Program-made: the position numbers and the translations under genes | Source: Edaphochlamys debaryana | Lineage: Eukaryota > Chlorophyta > Chlorophyceae > Chlamydomonadales | Direction: 5' to 3' | Length of the DNA: 64,000 nt | NCBI GenBank assembly: GCA_016858145.1 | Contig: JAEHOE010000013.1 | Coordinates: 310,001 to 374,000, forward strand | Shown here: positions 17,751-31,058 of the stretch, piece by piece | How the letters are laid out: each line of letters opens with the position of its first letter | How positions within the stretch are numbered: position 1 is the stretch's first letter | The notes under the pieces: model-generated | Seen by the model: only the letters and a program-made list of their open reading frames with translations | Databases searched by the model: none | What the model was told of the DNA's origin: nothing

Positions 17751-20700
17751 ATGGCGGACGGGCCACACGCCGTGACCGATGAGCTGGCTGTTCAGCGCCT
17801 GAGGGCTTTGGCACAGTGCGACGAGGCCCAGGCGCGCTTCCTGCTCGAGGCAGCCGGTGGCAACCTCGATCTGGCTGTGCAAATGGCCATCGGTAAGCCC
17901 CCGTGGCCGCATGCTTACCTCCGGCGTGCGGAGTGGGGTGGGAGTCCGGGATTCGGAGGACACCTCGGCACGGTCGCCCAGCTGCACATTGCAGCTTGCA
18001 GTCGACTTCACTCCATCCTAACGCTCGCTGAGGGCCGAAGCACGGCGCATTTGCAGCACCGGCGTACCGTGCCTTTCTCCGACCGCTCTTCTTCCCCGCC
18101 CCTCTCTCCCCCGCTTCCCCCGCGGTCCCCTCCTTCCCCCTCCTCTCGGCCCAGAGCACTCCGACATGGGTCAGGCCTATGAGCAGCACGCGCAGCCCCG
18201 GCCCGCGGCCGCACAAGGGCCGGGAGGCGCCGCAGGCGCGCGCGGCCCCGGCGGTGCGGGCCTGGTCGGCCAGATGCCGCCCCGCCCTCGCGCCCCTGCG
18301 GCCGGCGCCCCGGCTGCTCGCGCGGGCGGTCCGCTGGCGCTCTTGGGCCTCGTGCTCCGCGTGCCTTTCATGGCCATCGGCTTTGGCTTCCGCATCGTGA
18401 AATTCACGGTCGTCACGGGCTTCCATGCCGCGGCGATTGTCGGGGATCGCGTCCTGCCCGCGCCCGTGATGCGCGCAGCACGCAGCGCTGCTGCGGCGCT
18501 GACAGCCAACAGCGAGGACCTCGACCCGGCGGGCCAGGCGGCTGCGTTCGTGGCGGCCTTCAAGTCGCGGTACGGCGACCGGCACCCGCGATGGCAGGAG
18601 GCGGGGTGGCGCGTGGCATCGCAGCAGGCGCGCCGCGAGTTCCGGTTCCTGTTCGTGTACCTGCATTCCCCGGAGCACGAGGTGCGTGAAGGAAGCGCGT
18701 GGGGTCTCGAGTTGCACGATCTCTGCACCTGTGAGCATGGGGGGGGGCAGGGCACGGAGTTGGCTTTAGTGTGCCTCGGGCCGAGTCAACCCGGGACTGG
18801 CTCGAGTGTGCCGGGGGGCGTACGCTGCCCCAAGGCAGCCTCCCGACCTCCCCCCGCACCCTTCCCCCGCGTTCAGGACACGGACGCCTTCTGCCGTACG
18901 ACGCTGACTCACCCGGACGTGGTGGATTACGTGAACGCGCACTTCGTGTCCTGGGGCGGCGACGTGACCGCCAGCAGCGACGCGTTCGTGGTAGGGCCCC
19001 CTATGGCTGGCAGCCCCCCACCTGAATGCATGCATCGGAGGATGTCAGAATTGATGGCTGGGCCTCGCCCGCCGCTGCTCATGCACTCCCGCCAAGAGCA
19101 GGCCTTGGGCTCCTACACCAGCCCTCCCAGCCTTGCTCCACCACCGTCCCTCCCCCCACCATCCGCCCCCTCCCCCGCACCCCCCCCCCCAGCTCTCCCA
19201 GCAGGTGCAGATGGGCGTCACCCGCTTCCCCTACGTGGCGCTGCTGGCCATGGCGCCGGGGGACGGCTCGCGGGTGACGCTGGTAGCGGCGGCCAGCGGG
19301 GCGGGGCAGGGGGGGGAGCTGCGGGACGCGCCGGTGGGTGGGGTTGGGGGGTTGTGGGGGAGGGGGGAGGCGGGGTGAAGGGCGGGGGAAGGCGGGGGAG
19401 CTGTGGAAACGTGATGGGTGCGGGTGCGCTGGGGTGCGGGGTGCGGGATGCCGGGGAGGGTGTGTGTTGGATTGCTGCTTCTTGAGGCAGGCGGCTCTGC
19501 CCGGCATCCCACCCCGCACGGCGCATGCCAGAGCCCCCCCCATCTGCCCCCTCCTCTTTCCAACCTGCCCCCAGGCGCTGCTGGGCGTGCTGCGGCATGC
19601 GGTGGAGGAGCACGGGGCCATGCTGGCCGCAGCACGGGCCGAGGTGGAGGAGCGGGTGAGGAGGGGGGAGAGAGGGAGGGAGGGGAGGGGCGTGGTGGCG
19701 TGGTGGGGAGGGAAGGGAGCCCTCCGTGTGGAGCGGGGCTTGCGTCCCCAACGGTTGCCCCTCTGCCTCCTGTCTCTCCCTGCCCCGCCCTCTTTGCCAT
19801 GTCCGCATAGCGGTTCCCCAACTGCCCCTCTGTCTCCCAGCTGCCCAGCCCTCACCCCCATCTCGCTTGCCTCCTCCTCTCCCTCCTCCCCCCTCCCCCT
19901 CGTACAGGAGTTCTCCCGGCGGCTGGTGGAGGAGCAGGACGCCGAGTACGAGGCCTCCCTGGCGGCGGACCGGCAGCGGGAGGCGGAGCGGGCGGAGGAG
20001 CGGAGGAGGCAGGAGGGTGGGGTGGGGGGGGGGAGGGGTAGCGTGGGGAGGTGAGGGGCGGGGGCGGAGGTGTTTGATGCTGAGCGGGATCGCGTCGCCT
20101 CACCAGACAGCAGACTGTCGTGGAGTCCGGTTGGGGCGGGGGGTCAAGTCTGGTGGCGGGGGGATCGCACTTGGGAAGCGAGGAAAGGGGAGGGGAGGGG
20201 ATGCGGTAGGCACGTAGGCGCGTGAATCGTCGGGTGTGCCGTAGTCACGCTCCCCCTCGCCCCTTACACCGCAGGAAGAGGAGGAGCGGGCTCGGCTGGC
20301 GGAGGAGAAGCGGATCAGGTAGGGCCGTGGGGGCTCGCGGGGCTGGGGTGGGTGGGTGAATGGGTGTGCTGAGCTCCGTGGTCTGGTCGTGGCGTGGTAG
20401 GTCGGAGTGACACTGAGGGACACAGGCCGGGGCCAGGCACCGCCCCTCTCCATCACTCCCCCCCTCCTGCCCTCTCATCCCGCTCCCCTCCCCACCTTAT
20501 CCCCTCCTGCCCGCCCCCTTCTCCCCGTCCCTCCCCAGGGACGAGGCGGAGGCCGAGGCCGCCCGCGTTGCGGAGGCGGAGGCGGCCCTGCAGCGGCGGC
20601 GGCAGGCGGCGCGGTCCGCGCTGCTGCCCGAGGCGCCCGCGGGGTCGGAGGGCAGTGCCGCCATCCGCCTGCGCCTGCCGGACGGAACCAACACGGCCCG

Positions 20701-21498
20701 CTGCTTCCCGGCGGGGGCCACCCTGCAGGTGGGGGGGGGGGGGCAGGGGAAGCTTGGCAGGGGAAGCTTGGCAGGGGGGGGGCCCGCTTGGTGGAGCAGG
20801 GGTGGAAGAGGGGAAGGGCACGGGGCCGCGGGGTGGGGGGTAGCGGCGGCGGATCGGGGTTTGGACCCGTGGTGTCGGGACTCGCGAGGGGGACTGTGGG
20901 ACTGCTGCTGTGCCCCGGGCAACCCGCTTTCCGTCCCCCCCCCCCCCATGCTGCGCACACAGTCCCGACCGAGCCCTCCCTCCAGCCATTCTTCGCCCCC
21001 GGTCTCAACCTTCGGGGACTGCGCCCTGCACCTACCGCCCTCCCGCTCCCGCGATCCCGCTCAGCTCCAAACACCCCCTCCCTCCGTCCCCCCCCCCGCC
21101 AGGCCGTGTTTGACTTCGTGGACTCCCTGGACGCCACCGCCTACCCCCGCTACCACCTGGTCGCCAACTACCCCCGCCGCGTGTTCCTGCGGGCGGCGCA
21201 CGGCCCCGCGGCCCTGGCGGAGCTGGGCCTGGTGCCGCAGGTGGGCGGGGGGGGGGGAGGCAGGGGAGGGGAGGGGAGGGAGACCAGAGGCGACGGGGCG
21301 GGTGGCGCGGGGCGGGCGGCGCCGGCGCTCCTGAGCCCCAGACTGGACCCCGTGCAGCGCACACCCGCAGCCCGAGGCTGCCCTGGAGCATTTGCGCACA
21401 CGGCCAACCACCCCCTCCCCCACAAACCCAAACCCGAGCACCAACCCCCCTTCCCCCACCCCACCCAGGCGGCTCTGTTCGTGCAGCCAGACGAGTGA
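17751..21498 (+). CDS. FAF2: FAF2/UBXD8-like UBA-UAS-UBX protein
   Basis: Ten exons: 17751-17892, 18155-18681, 18877-18990, 19193-19333, 19575-19655, 19908-20021, 20275-20318, 20539-20728, 21103-21240, 21469-21498, about 506 aa. Domains in order are a UBA-like helical domain (about 8-48, ending LLEAAGGNLDLAVQMAIEHS), a Pro/Ala/Gly linker, one hydrophobic hairpin-type segment (about 107-145, LALLGLVLRVPFMAIGFGF), and a thioredoxin-like UAS domain (about 205-320, with FLFVYLHSPEHEDTDAFC and MGVTRFPYVALLAM). A charged Glu/Arg coiled coil (about 335-420) and a C-terminal UBX domain (about 427-505, containing ANYPRRVF at the p97-binding FPR site) follow. This order is diagnostic of FAF2/ETEA, which recruits p97/Cdc48 to the ER and lipid droplets for ERAD. 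The exon 6/7 boundary is ambiguous: donor at 20017 or 20022, acceptor at 20275 or a few bases later. Confidence 0.88.
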
Positions 21499-22220
21499 AG
21501 CGCGGAGGCGGCGCGGAGCGGAGGGGGCCTGGAGCGGCACGGATCGGGGGGGGCGGGGGGCGAGGCCCGGGCGTGCCTGCCGCCGAAGCGCCGGGGCAGG
21601 GGCCACAAGGGCACACGCGCAGGTGCAGGGGATGAAGGCGCGCGGGGCGGCGGGGGAAGGAGGGGCGAGGGGCGGCCGCAGGGCAGGGGGTGCAATGGAG
21701 TTGGTGCAGTGCTGGGGCCGCACGCACATGACACCGCCGGGGTCAGGGGCTTCGGCTCTGACGCCCTCGGTTGGGCGGGGGCGGGGCCAGGCTGTGGGTC
21801 GTGCGGAGGGCCCGGCGGCGGAAGGCGGGTGCTCGGAACTACCGTAGATGGACTGAAGGGGCCCTGGCGGAGGCTAGGGGCTGTGGCCCGGGCCCGGTCT
21901 TGCAGTGCGCGGCGGCTCGCTCGGCGCTCCGCCGGACTGCTCCCTCGCATGACTGCGGTGAGGGGGTCAGGCCTCAGGCGCGCTGCGAGAGGATCTGCAG
22001 TGCGGCTGGCCGGTGCAGGAGTGCGGCTGAGGGCTTCGGTGCGGTGAAGCGCCAATGAAGCGCCTGTGGAAGGGAGGGTCGTTGCGATGGGAGGGAGCTG
22101 CGGGGCAGCGCGAAGGGGGTTCTGTACTCGCAGGGGCCATGCAGTGTAGCCATAACGACGACGGGGGATGCAGCTGAGCGTGTTGAGGGGGGAGGGCGCA
22201 TGCTGAGGGTTGCTGGCGGA

Positions 22221-22225
22221 TGTAA
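22221..22225 (+). terminator. candidate TGTAA polyadenylation signal of the FAF2-like gene
   Basis: TGTAA lies about 720 bases after the FAF2-like stop codon. The sequence between stop and signal has no gene; a 17-bp word beginning CTGTACTCGC is repeated at 22122 and 22256. Confidence 0.35.
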
Positions 22226-22719
22226 AAGCGTGGATTGCAAGGCGCCGTTGGGGCACTGTACTCGCAGGGGCCGAGCAGCGGCCGAGGGGGCCGAGCGGAT
22301 ACGACGAAATGCCACACTTTGAGTGTGAGCCCGCTCAGTTTGGTGATGGGCCTAGTTGCGTCTCCATGATGCATAGTACGTCCGACAGTGTCGCGCACCT
22401 CGCCTTCGCCCACTGGACTTACTCGACGGGCCAAAACCGGGGCCAACTCCGTCGTGCGCATCGGGCTTGAGCCCCAGCCTACATACGTACTCACTACCTA
22501 ACACGTCTAGTACTCTTCGTTATTAAGATTAGAACGCGCAGCGGCGCAGTGGGCGTTCAATCATTGCGACACGTTGCGCCACAGATGCTCACTTGGAGCA
22601 CGCTTAACGCTTGATGGAGCATGTAGCTGTGCCATGTAGCTGTGAGCCTGAGAAAAGCTGTAGGTTGCGCGTCAGGCCTGGCAAGGCCTCGACCGTGCCG
22701 CGCGGCACAGTGCGTCGCG

Positions 22720-25700
22720 ATGTGGCAGTGCTTTCAGCGCTTGTGCCCTGCGGCTACTGAACATGCGGGTGAGCCTTGGCTGGGTGTTCCGCTTATGGGG
22801 GATGTGTTGGCTTGCTTGCACTCACTTGCGCCCAACACAGCGAGGAAGGAAGGAAGGAAGGAAGGAAGGCAGGTTCGGTGCACACTGTGTTGCTCTCTCG
22901 AACACCCCTGGACTCGCGTGCTGACCGCAGAGCCCCGGCCTGAGCGACACGCTCCACCCCTCGTGCCCGTCCTTGGCCGGACGGCGACATGCGCGGGGAC
23001 CGCCCTGGACGACGCTCCAGCTGGCACGGCCCTTGTGCTCGTCGCTGAGCTGATACCAGTGGCTTGCGCTCCAGGCGCGTCGACCCGGCCTGGCGGTGTG
23101 ACTTTCCCCAATGGGGCCTGCATAGCCGAGGGACTGCGGGTTCTGTGGGCAGCCGCCGCCCCGGACGGTGTCTTTCGAGCACTGCCAGCAGCGCCTGGAC
23201 CCGGGGGGGAGCTCCTGGCTGCGGCGGGGGGGCGCTGGACGGAGCTGCCGGGCGCCCGGGCGGAGGCGGCGCTGAGGGCGCTGGCGGAGGCGGATCCGGC
23301 CTTTGCCTCCGAGGCCTGCGCGGGCGCTATCAGGTGCGGCGGTGGGAGGCCGACTAGATGTGTAGAGCGCAAGTCTTGGAATACCAATCAGACTGACTTT
23401 GGAACGATGCGGCAGCTAGTGGTTGGGCGAACTCGTATTCTGCCCCATGCAACAAAGCACCAGAGCTAGGCGCCAGCGCCCGCCAGGGTGAACGCGTGGG
23501 CTCACATTGAGCCCCCGAGGCGCCCCTGCCTGGCCGTGCAATGTCAGTCCATGCCACGCAACGCATGGGTACTGCATGCCGTACGCAGGGCCTCCAGGGC
23601 GGGTCAGCACGGCGTGGTGGTATACCGCATCCCGCCCGCCGCAGCCGCAGCGCTGCAGGCGGCGCTTGGGGCCCCGCCCCTGCACCACCTTCCGCCCCAG
23701 AGCACGAGTGGCGGGGGCGGCCCCGCGTGCGGCCCACAGCACCACCGCTACGCCAGCGTCCAGGTGAGCGAGGGGCCACTGGGGGTGGCACCCCCAGGCC
23801 GCGCTGAGCACCGTGCGGCGCGTGACATGCGTGACACCGACGCTCCTCGGCACCCCAGCCACCCCGCGCTCTGGGCGTTGCTTGATGCTCTCACGGTGCC
23901 TGATACAACCTGCCTCTACACACACGCCGCTCCGGCCCGCTGCAGATTCGGACGTGTGTAGTACAGAACCCGGACGGCCCCGCACACGCTGCAACCACCG
24001 CGGCGACGGTGCCGGGGCTTGTGCTGTTCTTCGCCGCAGCGCGGGCCCGCGCCAGCAGAGGCATCGGCCCTGCACCTGCCGCCCGCCTCTTCGCCGCCCC
24101 CTCCCTGACATGCCGCACCGGGGCCCCATTAGCAACCGCCGCCGTCGCGGGCTCGAGGCCCATCAGCCCTTCCACCGGCCCAAGACCCAGAGGCGGGCCC
24201 AGCGCCCTGCCGGCCGCCACCGCTTCCGTCCGGCCCGAACCCGGGCCCCTGGGCGGCAGCCGGTGGCGGCTGGACGCCATCGCCAGGGAATGCGGCGCCC
24301 AGCTCCAGGGCTCCGAGCTGGGGCGTCCGGAGGGGAGCGAGGCAGGCGGAGCTGTGGGCCCGGACCCGGGGCCGCCCACCGTGGCCCTGCCGCTGCCGCT
24401 GCTGGCCCGGAGCGCTGCGTTCGACGACCTGCCCCTGGCCCTGCTGGCCTTTGAGTGCGAGGGGGAGGGCGAGGCCCTGGGTGCTGGGGGGAGCGCGGCG
24501 CACGGCGGAAGGTGCGCTCCCTGCTGCACATGCTTTGAATGCCTGACTTTGCCTTCAGTTAACGCCCACTGGGTCGTTGCGCAAAGGCGGGCGGGCTGCT
24601 AACATTAGGTTACGTTCCTGCCGGGGTTGAGTGGGAGCCGGCGGCCGGAGTCTGGGTGCAATGTGCACCATGCAGGCATGTTGAAACCGGTGATTGCACT
24701 TACGACTCCGTTCCTTCCACCCGCAAACGCAGCCTGGCGCAACTGCAGCCGAGGCGCTTGGTCTTCGTGAACGGTCGGGGCCGGGCACTGCTGGTGGGTG
24801 GCTGGGGCGGTGCAAACACAGGCATTCAACTTCACCCTATCTTGCTACCCAGCCACCGCACATACGGCCTTTCCAGCCCAACCGTAAGTCTCCTCCTCCT
24901 TGTCGCGCGGTCTGCAGGGCCTGGACCACGTGGCGGGGCCCGACGGCCTGGGCCCGCTGGGGCCCCAGCCGGGCCTGCCGGTGCTGCCGGGCCTGGCCCT
25001 GCTGGAGCAGCTGTTCGTGCGGGAGCCGCGGAAGCTGTACGACCTGCTGGCCTGGGCGGGCCAGGCGGCGGAGGCGGAGGTGGCGGCGGAGGCGGCAGCG
25101 GCGGAGGCGGCAGCGGCAGGGGCACAGGGAGGAGTACCGGCAGCAGGGGCAGAGGCAGGGGCAGGCACGGAGGTGGCGGCAGGGGGCCAGGCGGCGCCTG
25201 TGCGGAGGGGCGGGGCGGCTGGGAAGGTGAGGAGCTGGCGGTGGATGCTGAAGGGGGCTGCAGGACACACTTTGCCGTGCGACATGGACATGCAAGAGCC
25301 CTTACCGTACACGACCAGCCCCCTGACCCCGATCCTAGTCTTTGTCACAGTCTCAGAGCGCGCACCTACCCCTGACACCGAATTCCCCCCTCGCTCCGCC
25401 CAGGTCTTCACCTGCACCGTGACGGCTCCCATGTGGGTCGACGCGCCCGCCATCGCGGCGGCGGCGGCCGCCATCCAGGCCACCGCCACCATCGTCAGCA
25501 CCGTCGCCGCCATCGCTGGCGGCGGCGGCGGCGAGTCCCAGCACGGCTACCCTGCCGCCACCGCCGCCGCTGTGCTGGCGGCGGCGGGCCGCTCCTTCAC
25601 TGGCAGGCCCCGCTCCGCCGCCGCTGGTCCGACGCAACGGAGGCTGCCCGGCTTACTGACGGACGCCTTCGATAGCCATGACGGCGACGTTGAGCCTGGC

Positions 25701-28700
25701 GGCGGCGGCAATGACGTAACGCATGGCGGCGGCGGCGTTGTAGGTTCCATTGCTGGCCGAGGTGGCGATTCCATGCCCGGACGTGGCGGCAGCAGCTTCA
25801 TTGCTGGCGGTAGCAATGCGGGCGGCGGCGGCGACAACCTCGCACTGGATGCCGAGGAGCGGGTCCTGCTGGGCCGTCTCATGGCGGGTGTGGCCTCGCG
25901 CGGTGGGCTGAGAGGCACCGGGGGGCTGTCCTTCAACGCCCGGACGCGACTGGACAGCGCCGCTTCCTCCGCCGCCGCCGATGGCTTCGCGTCGCTGTCG
26001 CGTGCGGCATCGGGCTCGACCCAGATGACCGTCCTGGACGGGGCCGGCGGCTGGGCCCGGCTGGGCCCGGCTGGACCCGATGACCTCCCTAGCAGCCCCG
26101 CTAGGGCCCACGCATCCGGCTCTGGCCGACAGGTGCGGTTCCTTGACACCTGCAGCCCGGGCCCTAATGACGAGCAAGTCAACTCTCGAGACGGCTCGAG
26201 GCGGCTCAACAGTTGCGTCAACACAGGCACGCCGCGATCCTCCGTTTCAAGCCACTCCTCCGTCTCGACGATGCCGGCTGCGGCAACAACTGCGCTGGCA
26301 CTGTTGGGCCCGGCCGGGGCCCCAGAAGGGCCCAAAGCGGGCCCGACCGGGCCCCAGACCGTGGCCCCGCCGGCGCTGGCGCAGTGGTGGCGGTCGGGGG
26401 GCACGGCCATGCTGCGGTCGCCGTCGCGGCACGCTCCCTTGCGGCGCGTGGCGTCCGTGCAGGCGCTGCCCTCCACGTCAGCAGCCTCGCCACGGCATGC
26501 ACAGCATCCTTCGCGCGCGCCGAGTGCTGCGCGTGCCGGGCCGGAAGGCAGCGGTGCGGCGGGTAGCGCCGGGCTGCAGAGGGGCAGGCGCGCTGGGGCC
26601 GACTTGGCTTTGTCCCGGTCTGCTGAGGAGGCTGCTTCAGGCCAGGACGCGTCTGTCACAATGGGCCCTGTGACCTACGCCCACCCTTCCGTGCTACGCC
26701 TGCTAGGGGAAGGCGAACCGCTGCCTCCGCCGCCCTCGCCGCGCGCGCGCCGCATTCCCAGCTTCCTGCGTGGCAATGCAGCCGCCGCCGCAGCCACAGG
26801 TGGCTCGGCGGGCAGCAGCGACGGCGGGCTTCACATGCCGCCAGGAGCTGACGGCGCCGCCGTCGCCACCGTCGCAACCTGGCGCCGCGCCGCCAGCCCG
26901 CTGGCGGCCCTGTCCCGGCCGCTGCCGCCTCCGAGGGCCGGGCCGGGATCCATGGATCCAGCCGACGACCTGTTCGAGCCGTCTCTGGGCGTAGTGCTTC
27001 GGAACCCGTGTGGAGACGTATCCAGCCCGACTACAGTGTCGATTCCCGACCAGGGTTCTGGTACTGGCACAGGCGGGGCGGGACCCGGCAGGCACAGGCA
27101 GGACGAGGCGGACGGGGTCCAACCGGCGCTGGCGGCGCCGCCGACCCACTTCACGTCTGCTCCGGAGCTGCAGGAAGGTGACGCACAGCTGCCATACGTC
27201 CCCAACAGCAAGCTGATTCGCCGGCTGGACGAAACCCTGGCTGCTGCCAAGCCCCCCGAGGCGGCGCCGATGGCACAAGGAGCCATCACCTCAGCACCGC
27301 TGCCGAACCCCTTCATATCAGAGGTGACTACCGACGACCGGGCGCGACCGGGCAGCCCGCATTGCGCGGGAAGGGCGCCGCCGGGCGTAGCGAATCGCAC
27401 TCAGCGGCTGGCGGCAGCGCTGGAGATGCGGGGGCCTGTGTCGGCGGAGGAAGTGACGGCGGTCCAGGGAGAGGTGGCGGTGGCGGTGGCGGTGGCGGCC
27501 GTGGATGCGGCCTACAGACAAGCGCTTGCGGGCCTGTCCGTCGGGGTACCAGGCTCAGCCGCGGGATCGCAGCCCAACGTCAGGACTGCAGCAGTCGCGG
27601 CTTCGACGGTTTTGCGACTGGAGCCCCCAGCGGTAGCCGAGCGCAACCCTGGTCACGCCGCCACCGAAACCGCTTCAGCCCCGGACGCCATACCCCCGGC
27701 CGCTCCGCTCCATACCGCTGCTCGTTCCGCCGCTGGCACCGCGCTCTCGGCCCAGCCGGTCAGCGCCTCCGTCGCCTCGGCCCTCCTGCCTGGTGCGCCT
27801 CCGTCCTTCGTGCATCCCGCCTCGCTTTACGGCGCATCACGGGCCGGGAGTGCCGTGGCCCTGGAGTGGGGAGTCGGGGCGTCGGCCACGGGCTCTCTGG
27901 CTTTCAGTCGCTAATCATTTGCTGCGTCGGCTGCAGTGTCTCAGAACCTTCCCAGCGTGGGCAGCAGCGGCTCAGGCCCACCCGGGCCCAACCGCCGCGC
28001 ATCCACCATGGGCCCGCCGGGGCCCGGCAGCAGCCCCGTGGCAGCAGGCGTGGGGCCCGGTAGCGGCGGCCGCCGCAATACCGCCCGCCGACAGTCGTTC
28101 GCGCTGCGCAACCGGGTGCAGGCGTTACTCGATGCCATGGACGGCCCTGCCGTACCAACCGACTCGAGTCGGCAACTGTCGTCCGGCCAGCAGTCATCGG
28201 GCCTGCTGTCGTACCAACTGGCGTCCTACTCACAGGTGAAGGAGCCGCCGTGGCTCGGGGGCACCTCCTCACGGATACCGCAACCGACTGCAAAACGCTG
28301 TCCTGCAGACCACTCTCACCTTGCCAGCGCACCACGCCAGCCCACCGCACTCCATAGTCCTCACACTTGCTTGCCTTGTGTGCTTCCCCATCACCCCCCC
28401 ACGACAGGCGTCCATGCCCGGCCGCCGGCGCTCGGTGGCGCTCCTCGCCGCAGCCAACGACCTCCCCTCCTACCCACCCGCCGACCGGGCCCCGCCCCTT
28501 CAACACGTCAATTGCCCGCCGCAAGCCGCACACACAGCGCACTGCCCTCCCGCACCGCACGCGCCGCACGCACAGCACGCTACTGCGGAGGGCGGCGGAC
28601 GAGCGCTCCTCTCGCCTGCCCCCGGCGGAATCAGCAACGACAACGCGGCGGCAGGCCGCCATTCGCCTCCCGTGCGGGGGGCTGTCTCGCAGCTGCTCCT

Positions 28701-29556
28701 GAGGACAGCCCCGGCGTCGCCGCCACCAGCGGGCGCCGCCGGCTGGATGCCAGCGAGGGTAAGGCCTAGGCTACGAGCTGGAACGGGAGTGTTGTTCAGT
28801 GGTTGACATTGCGGACAAAGCGATAGGGGAGTGCGCGCAGGAGCTCTCACACCGCGCTGTCCCGTCCCATGTTCCTGCTCTGCAATCTCTTGACCTGGTC
28901 TTTGCCTCCTCCGTATCTGCTACCCGAGCGACATGATGGGCTGGACGCTGATCCGTCCCACGCTAGTCGTGACGAGCGTACGGCACCCCACACCTGACGC
29001 TGCCAATCTGCCATGTTCGCCCTTGCCTCGCGCTCCTCTTTCGGTGCGCCCCCAGAGGTCGGCTGGCTACGACAGCCCTCCGTCGCAGCTCTCTCCACCG
29101 TCGCCGTCTCCCTCGCCTCCGGCGGGCTTCCCCCATCTTCGCCTGGGAGGGGAGGCTCCGTCGGGCAGCGCACCCGCTGCGTCGCCCAGCGCAGCAGCCG
29201 CCGGTTTTGGTGCCTCCCCCACCCATGCCCCGGGCGGCGGCGGCGGCGGCGGCCGACGGCGGGCCAGCCGTTGGTACAGCGGCGCCGCCGCTCCGCCGCT
29301 CGACATCCTCGACTCCATCGCCAGCGGGGCCAGCTTCAAAGCCACTGCCGCCGCTGCCGCCGCCGCCGCCGCTGCTGCTGCGGAGGTCCCCCTGACGGCG
29401 GCGACGGCGGCGGCGGCCGCGGTAGTGTGGGCGAAGGCGACGGGGCCCACGCTGACGGCGGCGGCGGCCGGCAGTGCTCGAGGTTCGAGCCCCTTGACGG
29501 CTGCGCTGCGTCCGACGGGTTCCTGCATCCCCTGTCGACGCTTGTCGCCAGCACCA

Positions 29557-29588
<32 letters not shown>

Positions 29589-30885
29589 ACCTTCAAGGCC
29601 AGCAGCGGCGCTCAGCCTACGTCGGAGGACGAAGGCCGCGGCGGCCTAGCGCAGCACTGCTTGCGTCCTTCCGTGGATTCTGGGGGCCACCCATCAAACA
29701 GCGGCAGCGTCGCCGCCACCGCCGCCGCCGCCAGCGGGCCCCAGCAGGGCGGTGGCAATGGCGGCGACGCTGCCGCTGTTTGATGGGTGGCCATTGCACC
29801 GCACCGGTGGTCGGCGTCGCCGCCGCGCGCTTCCGTCGACAGTCCGTTGACCTGCCGTCGTGGCCGTCACCGCCGCCGCTGCCCTCGGCGCTTCACCTGC
29901 CGGGCGCCGCCGCCGACGCTGCCGCTGCCGCAGACGCCACCCCGGACACGGCAGCCCAGGCCCGGTCTCGGTGGTTTGGCCTCACACTCGGTGTCAACAG
30001 CGGTGCGGAGGTTCGCTCCGCCGCCGCCGCCAGCATAGCGGTTGCCGCCGGCGGCGTAACCCCGGCCGCCGCCGCCAACCGCATGCTCCGCGCCTCCTCC
30101 GCCACCCTCGACCGCGCCGGCGGTGGCGGCGGCGGCCAAGTCGACGGCAAGCCCAGGTCACCCGTGCGCTCGCCCAACCTGCTCCTGCGCACCCTCAGCC
30201 GCGGCCGGAGCCTGCTGCAGCGAATCGCGTCCCACATGACCACCGACGCTAGTCAAAGTGCCCATACCCCGACGTCCTCCATTGTTGCCGCCGCTGCCGC
30301 TGCCGCTGCCGCTGCCGCTGCCGCTGCCGCTGCCGCTGCCGCTGCCGCTGCCGCTGCCGCTGCCGCTGGCGGCGAGCCGCGCTCGCACCCCGACAGCGCC
30401 TCCGCCGCCGGCTTCCCTACGGGCCTCGTCTCTGGCCTCACCTCCAATGCTGGGACTGGCACTGGACTTCGGCCTGGCGGCGGAACCCAAGCCCCGACGG
30501 TGGCGGCGGCGGCAGCAGCAAGGACGGCGGATGCAGGGCTCGACATGACGGCGCTGGGCCACTTCCTGACCAGTGGCGGCATGCTTGGGTCTCTGGCGCT
30601 CGACTCAGCGCTGGCGGCGGCGGAGGCAGAGGCGGCGGCGGCGGCGGCGGCGGCAGCGGCGCCATGGCGAGCGTTGACTCCGCTGCCGCATTCGACGCCT
30701 GGGCGTCGCAGGGGCACTGGCCCAGGGCTGGCGGCGCCGCCGGCTCTACCGGAGGCGGCGGCGGCGGTGAGCTGTCGGCGGCGCCGCTGGGGCGGTTCGT
30801 TGTCAAGGCCTGGCGGGCAAGGGACCCGACGTCTGACCGGCCGCTGCTGCTCCTGTCCTTGTCCGACGTCACGGCCGCGGCAAGG
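22720..30885 (+). CDS. large low-complexity multi-exon protein, possibly PAS-related, function unknown
   Basis: I do not recognise this gene, but a chain of in-phase exons is clear: ...-23333, 23589-23763, 23946-24511, 24733-24793, 24918-25226, 25404-27792, 27937-28235, 28408-28758, 29056 onwards, with a strong GTGAGT donor at 30886. The start is uncertain; ATG at 22720 is only the first in frame, and (GGAA)n at 22843-22869 suggests an intron upstream of about 22870. The N-terminal ~400 residues look folded (for example LVFVNGRGRALL, LLEQLFVREPRKLYDLL). The rest is Ala/Gly/Ser/Pro-rich with poly-Ala tracts. The last exon before 30886 ends with GRFVVKAWRARDPTSDRPLL then LLSLSDVTAAAR, which resembles the final strand of PAS domains in algal signalling proteins; this is an inference. 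Between about 29400 and 30660 open reading moves among all three frames, so exon limits there are unresolved. The transposon at 31059-39470 lies just after the last donor. Confidence 0.5.
22843..22869. repeat. (GGAA)n microsatellite
   Basis: About six tandem GGAA units, immediately before a CAG that could be a splice acceptor of the 22.7-30.9 kb gene. Likely intronic. Confidence 0.7.
29685..29792. repeat. perfect 34-bp inverted repeat with 40-base loop
   Basis: Bases 29685-29718 are exactly reverse-complementary to 29759-29792, and 29719-29758 forms a GC-rich loop. The arms start GGCCACCCATCAAACAGC. The structure falls inside the low-complexity gene, at the place where the open reading frame changes. 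A perfect arm of this length is unlikely by chance even in GC-rich repeats, because the arms contain a non-repetitive ATCAAACA core. Confidence 0.9.
30289..30368. repeat. (GCCGCT)n hexanucleotide microsatellite
   Basis: About 13 tandem GCCGCT units that would encode a long poly-Ala run on the plus strand. It lies in the unresolved 3' part of the 22.7-30.9 kb gene. Confidence 0.85.
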
Positions 30886-31058
30886 GTGAGTTACAAACAC
30901 CTCTCTGTAACGGCGCTTGGCAGCAGCAAGATTTAGAGCTGACGTGCGTTGGCCTCAGCGCTCGGCGTCGACCCCAACCTCCAGGGGAGGGGGTTGGCTG
31001 GGTTTGGGTCTTGATGGGCTGTTGGGCGTTCCCGCACGATGGCCCAGCTATGAGGCCT

